From Diphasiastrum complanatum (taxonomy: Eukaryota > Streptophyta > Lycopodiopsida > Lycopodiales > Lycopodiaceae), in assembly GCA_029204225.1 (NCBI GenBank), contig CM055095.1, positions 67,667,940 to 67,731,939 on the forward strand: 64,000 bases of DNA. Reading direction: 5' to 3'. The notes below the pieces were generated by a model. It had not been told where the DNA came from and ran no database searches. It saw only the letters and a program-made list of their open reading frames with translations. Positions 30,619 to 42,108 of this stretch are shown here, one piece after another; positions within the stretch are counted from its first letter, which is position 1, and the number at the start of each line of letters is the position of its first letter. Made by a program: the position numbers and the translations under genes.

Positions 30619-33557
30619 TCAATTTACAGCATATTCTCCAACCTGGGAGTTATCTAATTCACTGGAATAGGAACTATAAACATGATCAAAATCTCCACTT
30701 TCAAGCTTCATTGCCTCAATAAGATCAGATGAGATCTCTTCTGTGCTCAAGCTTGAAGATGGTTGCTCTTGCCCTTCTGGCCAGCCACGATAAAATATTA
30801 GCTTACAGGGCTCTTGAGAAACCAGAACTCCTCCTGTCCCATCCTCTATTTCTTGCACAATCTCTGCCACAGCAGTTCCCCTTGCTTTCCCCTTAACACC
30901 GATCTTCACAAGTGCATGAAGTTGGAAATAGCTTCGTATGGCTCTGATAATTCCTCCCACAACATTACTCTTCCCAACATGGAAATGGCAAGGTTTCGCC
31001 AGCTTAAGTGCTTGCTTCCTCAAAACCAATTTCTCCTTATTTGTAAGTGGATCAGCTCTAAAAATTGGACCCAAACCCTTTTTCTTTGCCTTAAGCCCTT
31101 CACTTTATTTTTGTCCTCCTCTGCATGTGATTTTTCAGCTGGCAGTATCTCCACTTCTTGTTTACTCTCGTCAATGTGCTCAGAACACTTTCCTGAAACC
31201 CAATCACTCACCAGTCCATCAGTATCAGCAACATTTTCCTGCATGTTGCCTTCTTGATTTTCAAGATCATCCCTCAAGTGATGTATCTGCTTTTCCAAAT
31301 GCAATATATGCCGCTCCAAAGACTCACGTAGTTGACTCTCTGTGAACCTTTCTCAAGCCTCTCTTTTGGTGAGTAGATTCTCAGGTCTTAGCCTTGGTGG
31401 CCTTTGATAGTTTTTTCCACGATAAACTATGATAGCCTGGCCTTTCGATGTCGGAACAATCCCAACTAGAATCCCTCCACTTTCGTGTGCCAGCATTTTT
31501 GCAGTTTCTTCAATTTCTGCTCTGTTCTTTCCTTTGTAGATTAATTTGACCAATTCTCTGTGCTTCCAATGCAAATGCATATTTTCAATGACTCCATCAA
31601 AAACTCCACGTCTACCTACAAGCAAAAATGCATTCATTTTGAGGCCTAATTTTCGAAACATATGCTTCTCCTCATCAGAAATCATCTCCCGGTCAGCGGG
31701 TGGATCGGAAGGTTTTAGTAGTTTCTGAACTTTCCCTAACTCTTCTTCCGCTTTTGTTTTTCGCTGTACTGCAACAGCCAGTCGCCGCTGCTTTTTTTGA
31801 GCTTCGAGTACTCTCGCAGCTTTGATTGCAGCTATCCTGTCTCTTGGCAGCTCCTCATGATTTACCAAGATGTTAGAATTCACTTCGACCTCTGACGCTT
31901 GGGACACAATACTAGATGACGTTGGCATAAGCTCGCCAGCTTCTTTCCTTTCTGAGTGCACAATGTTCTCTTTTCCTACTCTCTCCTCTTGTTCCAGCAG
32001 AGCTTTTGTCATGGCTTCTCTCTCTGCAAGAACTTCAGCCAAAGCCTGGGGAAGAAAATCTTTTCCTCTGTATAAAGTGATGAACTCCCTATCTCTAGAA
32101 AGGAGTACACCTCCTGTGAGCAGCTTAAGCTCTTCGGCCATCAATTCGCCATTTGTGTTTTGCACACCCCTCTTCACGGCAATTTTGGCGACCTCGCATT
32201 TCTCCCACAGCTTAACAATAGCCATAGCCAATCCTTGATGACCTCTATTTCTTCCAAGCGCAAAATGAGGTTGCAGTGATCTAGCAAGTCTCCTGAGATT
32301 TGTCATCTCTACATTGCTTAGTTTTGGATGAACTCCATAAGGCAAAAGCCGAAAAGGTGGTTTGAAGGTAGCTTCAACTGGAGGGAGTACATCACCATCT
32401 ACAGGAACAGGCCGTTTGCTCCCAGTCCAATCCTTGTATCGAGGTCCAAGATCGTCCAAAAAATGATCCATTTCTGTTTCATACTCGAGATCACAAGCAA
32501 ATAAGTCAAGATCATTGCCCTGTGGCTCTGAGGGGTTCGCCATAGCAATTTGCTCGGAATCAGGATCAAAAGAAGCCTCATTTTCATCTTCTTTGTCTTC
32601 TTCTTCGGATGAAACCTCCTCTACTTCTTCTAATGAAACACTGTCAATCATCGCCTTAGGAGCTGGGCCACTATAATCCTTACCTCTGTATACCATTGCT
32701 GCACCTCCAGATCTCCAAATCACCAACCCTCCAGTCTTTCTCTCCAAGTCTTGGTGAATCTTCCTCATGTTCAAAGCTGAAGGACACTCACATTTCACTT
32801 TTACTATTTCAGAATTACGCCAGCGCTCATGGATGCCAGCCACAATACCATCTGTGACTCCAAGTCTACCGATTTTCAAGCGTTTCTCGAGTCGGATACC
32901 AAGAGTTCTCAGTCTCCTCAGCTCTGGCTGTGGGATGAGAAGCTCCGCCAAAGATGGAGGCTTCACGCTTTCGGGTTTGTGTAGAGGGGCCTTATCAGTT
33001 CCAATTGCATCTGCAGCAGCTCTCTCCCAAGGAAACTTGCAGTCCGTTTCCAATGATTGAGAACTTCCTGGTGCAGGAATCGGATGATCAGGAGTGCTCC
33101 AGCTCTTATCAAGGTAAGGGAAGAAAGGCTCTCCCACAGCTGGAACAAAGAGTGGGCTCGGAAGTCGATGAATACTTTGTTGCTGCTGAAGCCCTACTTT
33201 GGTATGGCTAAGGTCTTTTATGCTACGTAGCTTTTCTGCAATCCCAGAAATGGCTGAACCTTCCTCTTTCTCCCGAGAAGAGCTAGAAACTTGCATTGAT
33301 TGTTTTGGACTAAGCTGATAATGATGAGAATTTGAAGAGAAATTACTTTTTGAAGCACCTTGCTGTTGCCAAGGTTCTTTGAGAAGATTACCACTCCGCT
33401 TGAAAGAAAACGTTTCCTTCTTCCGTGTAGTGCTTCCGCTAGGCATGGCAGTAGCCTCACTGACATCATTCTTAGCCCTACTGCGTGTCATTTGAGAAAA
33501 TGACTGATTCTGGAAAGAAAACTCAAACACATTTGAAAGCTTTCTTTGGATCGCCAT
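30619..33557 (-). pseudogene. CFM2-like: CFM2-like CRM-domain protein, intron-free, broken (left arm)
   Basis: CRM domains bind RNA and help splice group II introns in plastids; land-plant CFM2 has four. All four are visible here. In the long frame (counted from the first codon of the open stretch) they fall near residues 212-305 (GRLGVTDGIVAGIHERWRNS), 419-512 (GRNRGHQGLAMAIVKLWEKC) and 630-722 (GRRGVFDGVIENMHLHWKHR). The fourth is in a separate frame at 31074-30619 (GKSNVVGGIIRAIRSYF, ending FYRGWPEG). An in-frame TGA follows LLTKREA, after which the same frame continues ERFTESQLRESLERH; a one-base shift then lies in an A-rich run before CRM4. Both lesions are shared with the right arm. The N-terminus is cut and fused to module X, with a chance ATG at 33557 (MAIQRKLSNVFE). 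No introns interrupt nearly 3 kb of coding sequence, which suggests a retrocopy if the parent has introns. Confidence 0.9.
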
Positions 33558-34463
33558 ATATATTTGCAAATCCGTCGATCCATATCACTCTAACTGCTCC
33601 TCTTCTATCTATATGGCTTGCATCCTCGCTCGCTCGCTCCCAATTTCACATTGTACCAGCTAGTTCGGGGTGGCCCCATCAGGGTATAACTGGGTCGGGT
33701 CCTGATCCAAAGGAAATTCGGTTAAGGATGGAACATAAACACTAGTGCTTGGGAAAAACCTCTTGCCACTTATACCCTACTAAAATCTACTATAAAATTG
33801 GAGTTATGAGAATCCTAGTTTTTCCACCTTTTGAATCCATAGCATTTGTGAGGCGCGATATCGAACATGTGGCATCATCCGGTTGGCTAGGATGAGGCAG
33901 ATTTTGAGCCATAGTAGAGGTTCTAAAACGTTTTTAATTTTCACCGTAGATATGCAACTGCTACGTCTAGTATTCATCATCCAATGGTGGGCTACGTGCT
34001 GTAGCCACCCTCGCCGCTCCAACGGAGTGCTACAGCAGGTCATGACGAATACCTAGTCCTTAACTTCGAAAAGGATAGGATCACTTTTACTGCACAAATT
34101 TTAGTGGAAAGTCTAAGATCCTACAACTTTCCATTTCTAAACTTCTATTTCCTACATAATTTTTTTTTGTCTTCCTTTGTAAATTTCTTTATTTAAGATT
34201 TCAAGACCTTTTAGTTTACGTTTACACACTCATATTTACTCTATATAATGTATTGTGCCTTGTCCTAGTACTCTTGAAAGTTGAACCATGATGTGTACTA
34301 TGTAATAAGCTTTGATGAAAAATTAATAATGACCAGGGAGTCTGGACCTATGTACATTGCAGTGTTAACATACTCATTGAATGCAAACCACACTGCTATG
34401 CTCTCATATTCATCTAAATAAAACATACAAAACTTCATTCAGAAATTTGCTTAAGCTTGATAC
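33526..34463 (+). repeat. Module X, copy 1 (left arm)
   Basis: About 940 bp starting AAACACATTTGAAAG and ending GCTTAAGCTTGATA. Present again in the same orientation at 41178-42102 and inverted in the right arm at 55353-56290. It has no coding potential that I trust and no clear terminal repeats. It joins directly to the truncated CFM2-like N-terminus, on the side where that gene's promoter would be. Its internal palindrome (around 33972-34052) is shorter than in the 41-kb copy. Confidence 0.9.
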
Positions 34464-35150
34464 GTGGCAAAAGTGTACGAAAGTGATTGCATTGATAAAA
34501 TCATAGGCTTATATTCCAACGTCAACCCTGCATGAACTAAACCAATTGGCATGCCAACAACCATACATGTGGAGTTGCACGGTGCACCAATAATATCTCA
34601 AAATTTTCCTCTACAAGGGCAATTATACCATTCCCTTAATAATCAGACTAATAGCAATTACTTCAACCATTACACAAGCATGCATACATTATGCATGTCT
34701 AACGTAACAAGGTAAAATTAGGCAACATCAAACCACACCAACACATTATGCAAAAAAAACATAAATACTAAACACTATCAAAAAAATGGTTTCATCAAGT
34801 TCACTAATACAATATGATTTACAAAAAAATGAACAATATGGTTCTAGATTTACTTCACATACATGCAAGAGTGAATCCCTTGCATGATTATAGGGTTTAG
34901 GAATCGCCATCCTTTGAGACTTGATAATAATTGGCACTCCCATAGTTGCCTTTTTAAAAGCTTACAAAATTATATTAGTGTCCGAGTAACTACTCCAAAA
35001 GCTACGTCAAAACTCCTTCTTAGCAACACACCATATCATATATGTCGGTGCTATATAGTCAACCATCATGTACAAGAGATGGTTTCCACTCTGCTTTACA
35101 TATATAATCAACATAAGTCCTCTCGCCTTCCCATCAAGTTCATTGAAATA
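34464..35150. other. Arm DNA between module X and a copia LTR
   Basis: AT-rich, with short opposed ORFs (34746-34943 minus, 34884-35162 plus) and no recognised family. Mirrored exactly at 54666-55352 with no length difference. Confidence 0.45.
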
Positions 35151-35543
35151 TGTTGGAGTTAATCTTCACTCCGACTCAACTGAATTCAATTCCTGAGCAT
35201 CATATACTATGTAAATATTCTCTCTCTATAATAGCATGCAGTCTTACTCACACAAGTCGAACTGTCTATGCAATACATCGACTTGAAGCAGAAGCAGGAT
35301 CGACTTTGTACAATTAGCAGCAAAATAGTTCAAACGATGGATCAAACAAATGTGCATCCTCGATCCGATCCGATCCAGGGTCGAAAAATTCCTTTTTGAC
35401 AAGAGTTACATTGGGTCGGAAAAATCCGATACTGGATTTTTCGATCTTCTGGAAAAAACTCGAGCCTTCTGTTTCTGGGATTTGTGAAGTTTTCAAGATG
35501 CTCATTAACAAATGGATTTGAGGCTGAGCATCGAATTTCAACA
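35151..35543 (-). mobile_element. Ty1/copia LTR, 393 bp (left arm, minus orientation)
   Basis: On the minus strand it begins TGTTGAAATTCGATG right after the polypurine tract AAGGGGGAG and ends TTAACTCCAACA, an inverted TGTTG/CAACA pair. It is the 3' LTR of the element whose coding end lies at 35544-35770. Mirrored at 54273-54665. Confidence 0.82.
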
Positions 35544-35775
35544 CTCCCCCTTAATGTGGATCCTGAAAAGTTTTGATCTTCAGATTTAACATGTCGTTGA
35601 ATCTGAGATGATGTATCTTTGATAGGGCCTTTGTGAAGTAATCTGCTGCCATTGATTCTGTCCTGCAGTAGACTAATGATACCTCCTTGCTTTGCACTTT
35701 CTCTCTTAAATAATGATACATGATTTGCTAGAAATCGGAGCAATGTCAGATTTCTCGGTGCGTGCACAACGTCTA
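35544..35775 (-). pseudogene. Ty1/copia RNase H C-terminal end (left arm)
   Basis: Minus-strand frame reads HLREKVQSKEVSLVYC, RTESMAADYFTKALSK and LNLKIKTFQDPH, then a stop directly before the polypurine tract. ADYFTKALSK is the normally conserved ADIFTK end of copia polyproteins. Only the last 70 or so residues remain. Confidence 0.8.
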
Positions 35776-36540
35776 CCAGTAAAGATTCCATAGGCGAACA
35801 CAAAAGAAAAATGCGCTTTGCAGAAGCATTATCGGATCAAGAGCTAGAGCTTATTATCAACACAAAATTATCAGTCATATGAATATTTAATATACGAATA
35901 ATTTATCTGCATGGCATGAATTGATGAATCAGAACAGAATGATAATGCATTCGACCAAATACTAGACGATTCAGATTGCTGGCATAGGAATTCTATGATC
36001 GCAAATTGTACAAGTCTGAATGCAAATACAAGGGGCATTCTTCCTGAAACAATACTTTGGTATAACAAAGAGGAAGAACGATCTATTGCGCTCTTGCTTG
36101 AATCAATTATCACTCTATCTTACACTGTCTTGATTAAATTCTGATCTACTGATCTTATCATCACAATGACAGATGCACGTGAGAGTAGTCGGTGATGCCT
36201 GATTAGTGGAGAGAAGAGTGGATATTAGGCACCGTCACCGCTTTGGGTTGTAACCGCCTTGCTTTGTTAGTGACCTCCAATTAAGGTTTGTACTTTACAA
36301 AATGGGATTAAGGCACCATGCTGCTAGATCAATTTAGTTGAGAAGTCGAAGAATTCGATGTCGATGTTAGCTGATGCCATGCCCCTGACGTGTCGATGCA
36401 GTGTCGCATCACCCAAAAAGGGTTTCCAGCAGAGATGAAGTTGAGAGCCGAGTCTGAGAGCACGAGAATAATTAGTGCTAGGCTAAATGAATATTTTGTG
36501 AGCCCCATGGTAATTCCCGAAAGATGGAAAGCCATGTGGG
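35776..36540. other. Arm DNA between two copia 3' ends
   Basis: No domain identified. The short stretch 36470-36560 recurs at 47461-47560 in the spacer, so it belongs to a dispersed element, probably the copia element that ends at 36669. Mirrored at 53276-54040. Confidence 0.4.
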
Positions 36541-36808
36541 AGCTAGAAATTTAGAGTCTCTCATGGCAGCTGACATATTTACAAAGGGGTTAAGTCAGGA
36601 GCACACAAGAGTTTTTGTGCTATCTTGAATTTAAAACTCAAGGCATTCAAGGATCCAGATTAAGGGGGGTGTTGAATTCCTATCCTCTCCATCTCTTATC
36701 TCTTCACTAATATAGATCCATTCTTTTGTTATATTTTAATACATTGAAATGTCGCATAGCTTGTAGAAATACAAGGAACAGTTGATGACAGTATTTCGGA
36801 GCCTAAAA
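36541..36808 (+). mobile_element. Ty1/copia 3' end: ADIFTK tail, polypurine tract and LTR start
   Basis: Plus strand reads ESLMAADIFTKGLSQEHTRV, then a stop, then the purine tract TTAAGGGGGG at 36660-36669, then an LTR beginning TGTTGAATTCCTATC at 36670. Only about 139 bp of the LTR remain before the sequence changes at about 36808. That point is also where the two inverted-repeat arms stop matching, so the inner edge of the duplication lies inside this LTR. Mirrored at 53008-53275. Confidence 0.8.
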
Positions 36809-36825
36809 CAAAGTGAAAAATCGAT

Positions 36826-38300
36826 CCTTTGTATATTTTTTTGATACTTTGAAAAGTTCGATAATGTCGGTCTAAAATCTGACCCAACAACTTCGCGTTG
36901 ACAATCCGCCTACATTGTACATGCAGTTATAGTTATGAGGCGGTTGTAATAACTATAGAAAATATCAGTTATAGATATTTTGAGTAGTATATCAAGATAA
37001 GTATCTTCATAAAAAATTTTCTACTGATTATTCGAGTTTCTGTAGCCAGCGTTATCACGTTCAACGATTGTAAGTTGGAGTTATCACTTGAAGCATTGTA
37101 CTCACTATTTGATATTAATCAGAGTGCAAATTTCAGTCCCACTACTGTATCGTTTCATTGTGCATCTTTGAGAAGAACCATTCAGCAACTGAGAGAGAGA
37201 CCTTGGGCATGATTTAATCTGTCAAAAAATTTCGACATTACTTGATTAGCTATGCATTCACTTTATATGTCGATCATTATCCTATCAAGTACTTGGTAAA
37301 TAAGCCTGACTTGTCGGGAAGAATAGCTCAATGGATTCTCCTATTATCTGAAGTTGATTATATAGTCGAGGTTCGACCCGGTAAATACCATTCGAATGCA
37401 GATTATTTATCAAGACTCAAAATTAGAGAACAAAAGGATCCAGTTTCTGATACGCTTCCAAATGAGGACATAATTCAAACTGAAGATCATTTTGATGGAA
37501 AAGGAGTTGTGGGAGATCGTGACAGGTGAAGAGACAAGGTCAGTGTTGTTGGTGACTTAGAATTCATGGTATGCGGATAATATTGAATATTTGCAAACTT
37601 TGCAATATCCAATGGGAATGATCAGGGAGGAAAAAAATGTTTTCCAACACGAGTCGCTCCCTATACAATAACTTCACGCATTTTGTACAAAATGGGAAAT
37701 GATGAGGAACTTAGAAGATGTTTGGAAAACGATAAGATCCAGCAAGTAATCAGATCTTTTCGTGCAGAAGACTTCTTTTAGAAAGAAGTAAATCTCTTGG
37801 TTTTACGTAAACAAACTTCAATCCATGCTTTTCCAAGAGAGATACATTTTTATTTTTCTTCAACTTCACAATTTGAGGGGGAGGAGAGTTATACTTTAAT
37901 TTTTTCAATTTTTGAAATTTTTTAATCTATTGGGCTCTTTAAGTGTCTCAAAATTTGAACACTATGTATCGAATATTTATATGTCTCCAAATATTCGAAA
38001 TTTTAGATACCAGTCGGTATCGAGACATTCTAAATATTTGAGAGTCGAGTCGATATGAGTGAGTATCGAAAAATTCTAATATGTTTTAGAGACGAGTTGA
38101 TATGAGTCAGTATCGAAAAACTCTAATTTTTGGTGAGTTTGTGGGAAGTGACAGGAGGTGCTATTGTAAATCGCCAGGCATAGGGCATCAAGTTTAGTAA
38201 TTGTTAAAACGACATAAAAAAATAGGGTTTGTAAAAATTTTGAGACACTATTTTTCAATAGAAAAACACTTAGAACTTTGTCTATATAGGCCACATAAAT
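36826..38300 (+). pseudogene. Ty3/gypsy remnant: LTR-like flank, RNase H, start of integrase
   Basis: From about 37213 the plus strand reads VKKFRHYLISYAFTLYVDHY, then YLVNKPDLSGRIAQWILLLS and VRPGKYHSNADYLSRL, the end of gypsy RNase H. It continues through ADNIEYLQTLQYPMGM and LYKMGNDEELRRCLENDKIQ, typical of the RNase H to integrase linker, and stops near 37790. The flanks 36829-37286 and 37917-38127 occur again, inverted and joined together, at 45245-45960. A duplicated 43-bp unit with the word AGTCGATATGAGT lies at about 38047-38127. Confidence 0.78.
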
Positions 38301-39403
38301 GGACCAGTTTTTGGAGACACCTTTCTAACTCTAAAGGTAGGAGTAGCTTGTAGATTCTTCGCTACACTCCGTCAGTTAGATAGGTGGTAGAAATTTTCTA
38401 GAAAGAGGTTAGCCAGAAAAATGCGCAAAGAGCTTGTTCAAATAGTATTGAATGGTCTTAACGATGATTTCTCTAACCTTGTTCAATCCTATGCTATTGT
38501 CGTAACTCACTGAACTCAATTTTCTAGGTTTTACGTAGTATTTGAGATATCGTTCCCCCAAAGAGATCAGAGTTCTGGTTAATATTTAATAATAAAAGGT
38601 TTTGTATAGTGAAATTGATCATGAACAGATATTCTTGTCACGCGGCCAGTACTGCCTGTTGTTCAAAGTTTAAATGTTTACTCAATTTACACATCATTTT
38701 AAAGTATCTAATTATCTTCTGGATAAAACTTTACACAATCAGCGCTGAATCGAATTAGAGACCCCTCCAACTACACAAGCCATAACAGTGAATCTATGCA
38801 ATTCCAATGCTTTATGAGAACATATATGACTAAGCAATTAAGCCAACCTGCAAATGAATGGAGGATCTACACCACCGAGTATTCTACTTATCATATCAAT
38901 AAACATAGGATTGTACTGAACAAGAGACAATGGTATGCTTGTTGCAGCCTGATTTAGATCATCAAATATATGTACTACAATGCGCATTCACCACGTTGCA
39001 TTTCATGACACTTAATTGAACATAGAGCTTATACTTAGTACTCAAGCACATAAGCATAAACCCGAAAATGATAATCAGAAAGCAAGAGCGAGTCACAATA
39101 ATACAACGTATAAGGTACTCATCACTTTTTACTTCAATATATTTCATCTTAAACAGCCGAGTACAAGGGCTCTTTATAGCCTCGCGGCTGTCCATAACCG
39201 TTTAACTACTATAACTGACTGAGATATCGAATTCCATTCTTCAAGTCAGTATCGATCATTCTTCGAGTATTTTTCCTTAGGAATTCTATTTCAGCATAAA
39301 AACTCTAAAAACTATTTTGCAGAACTAAAATGGCCTATCTGCCATAATAAACAAGATCTCTATTTACAAATAAGAGTGAAAAGGATAGAAAGAAGAATCA
39401 TGT
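38301..39403. other. Spacer DNA, nothing recognised
   Basis: AT-rich with short ORFs. Some of it may be LTR or untranslated DNA of the neighbouring retroelements, but I find no repeat partner. Confidence 0.4.
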
Positions 39404-41175
39404 GAGCCTTCACATGTCCTCGCCCTCATCTCCATCAGCTCCCGCTAATGATGAAGATGTGGAACTGTAGCTGCGTCCGGCCAGGTATTGTGAATAACTT
39501 TCTTGATTATATCTGGTATTCCTCCAATGGATGCAGTACCTTTTGTGAAGCCTGTACAGAATTTCACACTCAAGGTTGCAGAACGGTGTCCAGTCCCTAG
39601 CATCACCACAATCATTAACTGTTAACTCCGAATACAAACCTACTGTTCTTTGCCCCAAAGATTTCAGTCTGAATTTCAGAAACGACAAGTCTTTAAGAAA
39701 TTTAGGGTAATCATCAGCCTGGGCTGCACTGCCCTTCCTTAAGATGTGTGATAAACAAATCCTTTGGTAAGTGGAAGGTAGTCCAGTCGGGAATACATAA
39801 TTTGTACAATCAGTATAGTCCTACATATAAATCCTGCCAGATCCGACATTCGATAAGTCATCCATATACGATGAGCGAACTTCCCTTTTTTCATTAGTAT
39901 GGATTAACATGCAATTTCCACAAACTTGGATAATAAAAATCAATTAACTTGTCCAATCGAGGTTTCTTTAAATTCTTACATACATCGAGCACCTTTGTAT
40001 TCTTGGTAACAATGAAGCTTAGGTGATGGTGATTCTTAAAAATCTCATCTGATTCTCTGAGAAAATTAAGTTCCTTTGTTCGAATGTACTCCAGGACGTA
40101 AATTGATGAGCTTCCAATTAGCATTTCTGTGAGACCGGGCTGTTCAACTATAAAATAACCTTGAAGGACTACCCAAGCCAGACATCGTTGTTCTTCTAAG
40201 GATAATTTTTCCCACATTTTTAGAAACTCAATATCACTCCACACTGAATGCTATTGGTCATTCGTGTAGCCCTTTATACCAGGCAAAAAAGCATATTCCA
40301 TCATCCATAAATGCTCTATATTCCGTAACTGCGACATAGTAGAGAATACCTTTCTTTTTATATGAATGAACTCATTAGCCAATACCTGATTTGGTCCCAC
40401 TAGATCTCATATCGCTGTTCGCTTCTTGTTGTGAATTGAAGCAATTGGTAGCTGAGAAGCATTTCCTGATCCGACTCGGTTATTGCTGGATCTCTGAATC
40501 GATCCGTGGCGCTTTCCATCATCGAGAACTCAGCCAGCAACCTAATGTCTGTGTAGATTGATCTGTTTGCATAGGCTTAGTATTCAACTGTAATTGCAGC
40601 TCCTGAATTCTCTTCTCAAGAACCCCCACTAGCTCATGATCAGTGACCTTTACACAGGCCATGTGCAGGTCTTTAGTTTCCGTGGCTACGGAATCTGCCT
40701 CTTCTTCGTCGTCTGAACTTGATATGCTTTCAATCTCAGGCTCTCAAAACACAATGGTGGACAAAGCATCATTTTCTTTTTGAATAGGGGCCAAAAAATT
40801 TAATTTGAAAACCTCCATATTTTCCACCCTATATTTTTCAAATTTTGCTTTGTTTACCGAAATGCCTCCTTTCTCTGTGGTAACGAAATAAATAAACGTC
40901 TTTAGGCTCTGATTTTCAATCTGAGCTTTTAATGCTTCTTCCTTTAAATCAAAGACACCCTCCTGATAAGATTTTGCCATTTCCATCCTAGGATGGATGT
41001 CATCGAGTTCCTTCATTAATTTTGAGTTTGAAAGCTGAGCAGCTACGAGTTTCTGCTGCTCTGACAGGAGTAGGTTCTTTTGTGCTGAATATTCAGCTTT
41101 CAGTTCTTCCTCTCGCCTTTGCCTTTCATCTTTTGCAGCTCTTCCAACTCACTCGCTTCTTCCAAATCCTGAAGC
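39404..41175 (-). pseudogene. ORF family A, copy A1 (decayed coiled-coil protein)
   Basis: Minus-strand coding remnants repeat those of A2 (42109-43845) in order. They are a Glu/Lys-rich helical part (KELDDIHPRMEMAKSYQEG), an acidic EIESISSSDDEEEAD-like linker that is broken here, then LNFLRESDEIFKNHHHLSFI and KPRLDKLIDFYYPSLWKLHV. It has more frameshifts than A2 and lacks a block near 39890. At about 41110 it diverges from A2, continuing into another coiled-coil stretch, so it comes from a related but distinct element. I recognise no family. Confidence 0.6.
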
Positions 41176-41177
41176 AT

Positions 41178-42102
41178 CAAACACATTTGAAAGGTTTCTT
41201 TGGATCGCCATATATATTTACAAATCCGTCGATCCATATCGCTCTAACTACTCCTCTTCTATCTATATGGCTTGCATCCTCGCTCGCTCGCTCCCAATTT
41301 CACATTGTACCAGTTAGTTTGGGGTGGCCCCATCAGGATATAACTAGGTGTCCTGATCCAAAGGCAATCGGTTGAGGATGGAACATAAACACTAGTGCTT
41401 GGGAAACCTCTTGCCACTTATACCCTACTAAAATCTACTATAAAACTGGAGTTCTGGGAATCCTAGTTTTCATTTGTGAGGCGTGATATCGAACACGTGG
41501 CATCATCCGAATGGCTAGAATGAGGCAGATTTTGAGCCATAGCAGAGGTTCTGAAACATTTTTAATCTTCACCGTAGATATGCAACTGCTATATATGGTA
41601 TTCGTCATCCAACGGTGGGCTACGTGCTGTAGCCACCCTCGTTGCTCCTGCGGAGTGCTACAGCAGGTAGCCCACCTCTGCATGATGAATACCTAGTCCT
41701 TAACTTCGAAAAGGATAGGATCACTTTTACTGCACAAATTTTTGTGGAAAGTCTAAGATCTACAACATTCCATTTCTAAACTTCTATTTCATACATAATT
41801 TTTTTTTGTCTTCCTTTGTAAATTTCTATATTTAAGATTTCAAGACCTTTTAGTTTACGTTTACACACTCATATTTACTCTATATAATGTATTGTGCCTT
41901 GTCCTAGTACTCTTGAAAGTTGAACCATGATGTGTACTATGTAATAAGCTTTGATTAAAAATTAATAATGACCATGGAGTCTGGACCTATGTACATTGCA
42001 GTGTTAACATACTCATTGAATGCAAACCACACTGCTATGCTCTCATATTCATCTAAATAAAACATACAAAACTTCATTCAGAAATTTGCTTAAGCTTGAT
42101 AT
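41178..42102 (+). repeat. Module X, copy 2 (spacer)
   Basis: Same sequence as 33526-34463 with small indels, lying between A1 and A2. Unlike the arm copies it keeps both halves of a long palindrome (41597-41693). Confidence 0.9.
41597..41693. repeat. Long hairpin in module X
   Basis: GGTATTCGTCATCC at 41597 onward, through GGTGGGCTACGTGCTGTAGC, pairs with GCTACAGCAGGTAGCCCACC and on to GATGAATACC, ending 41693. The stem is 37 nt on each side with about five mismatches and a 23-nt loop. The arm copies have lost part of the right half. It could be a foldback element or an RNA hairpin; expression is unknown. Confidence 0.75.
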
Positions 42103-42108
42103 GCTATG

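Larger units (their letters stand above)
25730..36808 (+). repeat. Left arm of an 11-kb inverted repeat
   Basis: The whole stretch is matched in reverse complement by 53008-64000. Mirror positions add to 89730 at the outer end, shift to about 89722-89727 across block B and the CFM2-like body, and are 89816 inward of about 33.45 kb, so only a few indels separate the arms. The largest is 94 bp near 33347-33440, present here and absent in the right arm. The inner end lies inside a copia LTR fragment at about 36808. The outer end is not seen, because the window stops at 64000. Confidence 0.97.

Noticed and set aside
31870-32238. 122-residue plus-strand ORF inside the CFM2-like copy
   Set aside because: Antisense to the CRM-domain frame and duplicated in the right arm for that reason only.
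33526-34463. Module X as a Helitron
   Set aside because: One end begins near TC, but there is no CTRR end with a preceding hairpin, and the three copies do not show AT insertion sites that I can verify.
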